From positions 1 through 64,000 of the forward strand of contig JBAKBP010007982.1 of the NCBI GenBank assembly GCA_037953745.1: a stretch of 64,000 bases of DNA, read 5' to 3'. Each line of letters opens with the position of its first letter. Positions within the stretch are counted from its first letter, which is position 1. The translations under genes were made by a program, and so were the position numbers. The notes under the pieces were generated by a model. It did no database searches and had not been told where the DNA came from. It saw nothing but the letters and a program-made list of their open reading frames with translations. Below are positions 63,501-64,000 of the stretch, piece after piece. The DNA is from Lithodes maja. Lineage: Eukaryota > Arthropoda > Malacostraca > Decapoda > Lithodidae.

Positions 63501-64000
63501 ACCGAATCACCGAGAAGTGCAGCAGAATCAATGTCCCTTTTCCTGCCCTTAGCAACCTTCTCCTGATCCTTCCTCCACTGTCCCCGAGGTTGAGTGCTAG
63601 GCTGTGCAGGAGCCGCAGAGCGAGATCGGGCTACCACACAGGCCATCTCATCCTGTTGGCACCTCCCAACCCATTCCCGATTCTCACCATCCACTTCGGC
63701 CGCCCTCTCGGCAACGACTAAGGGTGGAGTCCCGGAAGTGGGCACCGCAAAGTCGTTGCCGAGAAGAAGGTCGACGCCCTCAACTGGCAAACACTCAACG
63801 ATCCCTACATCCAGCTCCCTGCACACCTCTCCCACTCTCAACTCCAACCTCACAAGTGGGTATGACCTCGTAGCATTTATACCCTGCACCACAACAACTC
63901 TGGCCGCATTTATCGGTTTCCCTGTGAAGTTCCTCAACAAAGTTTGCGAAGCCCCCGTATCCCTCAGCAAGTCAACCCTCCGTAGTTCACTCCCCCAGCT
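60521..64000 (-). CDS. LTR retrotransposon copy D pol, open to the window edge
   Basis: Uninterrupted from the window edge (just upstream of DTGAS) to the stop at 60521: protease, integrase with intact first Asp (VVVDLVGPF) and GPY, RT with YLDD, RNase H with ATDASG. The G-run equivalent to the broken site in copy C is 8 long here (61156-61163). Of the four copies this is the only one whose visible catalytic motifs are all conserved. gag and the 5' LTR lie beyond 64000. Confidence 0.9.
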   Translation of the reverse strand, partial: SWGSELRRVDLLRDTGASQTLLRNFTGKPINAARVVVVQGINATRSYPLVRLELRVGEVCRELDVGIVECLPVEGVDLLLGNDFAVPTSGTPPLVVAERAAEVDGENREWVGRCQQDEMACVVARSRSAAPAQPSTQPRGQWRKDQEKVAKGRKRDIDSAALLGDSVLGPIINTGVDSGPDMVCNKAELGKTSREARAVARATKAVEPTSRGNVLLQNHLDALTPRDISEQQLQDASLARYSNGAIELEEDGDAKPGDFFRLNRILYRRFLDPKSKWEGGARVVDQVVVPNKYRESLLCLAHDVPVAGHLGVTKTLAALGRFFWWPGVKADVCAWVAGCATCQTTGKPNQTIPKAPLFPIPVTGPPFSKVVVDLVGPFPPTSSGNKFLLTIMDVATRYPDAYPMRNGSAKAVVKNLLLFCSRYGFPREVQSDQGSNFTSKLFKQTLQLHGICSVVSSAYHPESQGVLERWHSTLKSMLRCYCAEHDTDCDLGLPYVLFAAREVPGESLGFSPNQLVFGHNVRGPLSMVKEIWEGEEKPGSVLKYILESRERLIGCMAAAGNNLVNAQAVMKHQYDAKVKLREFSVGQEVMLLLPLPGHPLSAKFIGPYVVAKKLSDLDYLVATPDRRKKHQLCHVNLMKEYVRRPSEPLTVPVLACSGQGGEGGGDSHAAEEDSWDCVISAEQWAGNTEQEARQAVSHLPEHQGAAVLGLFRSYPSVFAEHPGLTTQVTHDVDVGDNVPFKSVPYRVPPVKLPALREELKYMVERGMITQGYVKWTSPVTLQPKPDGKVRFCIDFRRLNGLTTTNPYPLPRVDDSVDKIGNAKYLTKIDLVKGYWQVPLSDRAKQVCGFVVDGKTYQCNVMPYGLKNAPATFQNLMNDICDEIPNCTVYLDDVIVYDDNFDNHLRHLETLFGKLHDAGLVVNLRKCEFVKATVQYLGFVVGLGRVCPPLSKIQAINMFPRPTTKRQVMRFLGMIGYYRRFIRGYSTVLAPLTDLLSKSVKFCWAAECQRAFDLVKHLLCTHPILRAPDFSRSFQLATDASGVGAGAVLLQTDSEGLEHPVSFFSRKFNSAQRNYSTIEKELLAIVLSLKHFEVYVPAYGPVVTIYTDHHPLKFLNQFHNRNMRLTRWSLMLQEYNLNIQHIAGSENVIADCLSRVDDPG

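Overview
The window is eukaryotic, intron-and-repeat DNA rather than a gene-dense region. The repeat content (di-, tri- and longer satellites, several non-LTR retrotransposon lineages, tRNA-derived SINEs, many foldback elements, and Gypsy-lineage LTR elements with integrase ahead of reverse transcriptase) suggests an invertebrate, most likely an arthropod such as a decapod crustacean. That placement is an inference from repeat style and two host-gene fragments, not a demonstrated identity. Apart from two short stretches of host exon, every long open frame belongs to a mobile element or to a tandem repeat.

Region 1 (1-14.3 kb): a 28-bp minisatellite, then one host exon at 2407-2615 that looks like vinculin/alpha-catenin family (alpha-catulin-like). 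Around it are foldback elements ending in TTAA: two related 280-390 bp families with TTAAGGGG ends (MITE-1 and MITE-2), a roughly 210-bp palindromic family with TTAACCCC/GGGGTTAA ends (called FB here), and further hairpin elements. They are nested in each other and often share a single TTAA. A 5'-truncated CR1-like LINE (6812-9562, minus) sits inside a TIR element. A tRNA-derived SINE and a 42-bp minisatellite are also here.

Region 2 (14.3-28.8 kb): on the minus strand, an APE-type, RTE-like LINE (14600-17093) with one in-frame stop abuts the poly(A) tail of a second LINE (17094-19369) that carries a CCHC plus restriction-like-endonuclease C-terminus. Then come a purine-rich tract, MITE-1, a CR1-like LINE with a 1,036-codon open frame (21243-24568) inserted in a 28-bp minisatellite, a CR1 relic split by a SINE, a 1.4-kb GTGAGTGACGTGG minisatellite, and a truncated LINE C-terminus.

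Region 3 (28.8-64 kb): LTR retrotransposons with 1.8-kb LTRs. On the plus strand LTR-A-LTR-B-LTR share LTRs (28841-45559). On the minus strand, copy C plus the visible part of copy D (49157-64000, open at the window edge). The domain order is gag, CCHC, protease, integrase with GPY/F, reverse transcriptase, RNase H. That is Copia-like order with Gypsy-type domains, as known for Gmr1-type elements. Copy B has an uninterrupted 1,714-codon frame but a changed RNase H catalytic residue; A and C are broken; D is open as far as it is seen.

Between the two oppositely oriented arrays, at 46021-48529, lie three phase-0 exons on the plus strand encoding part of a Mab-21/cGAS-like nucleotidyltransferase. 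The 3' LTRs of both arrays face these exons, so LTR-driven read-through would cross them in both directions. This is the most biologically provocative arrangement in the window.
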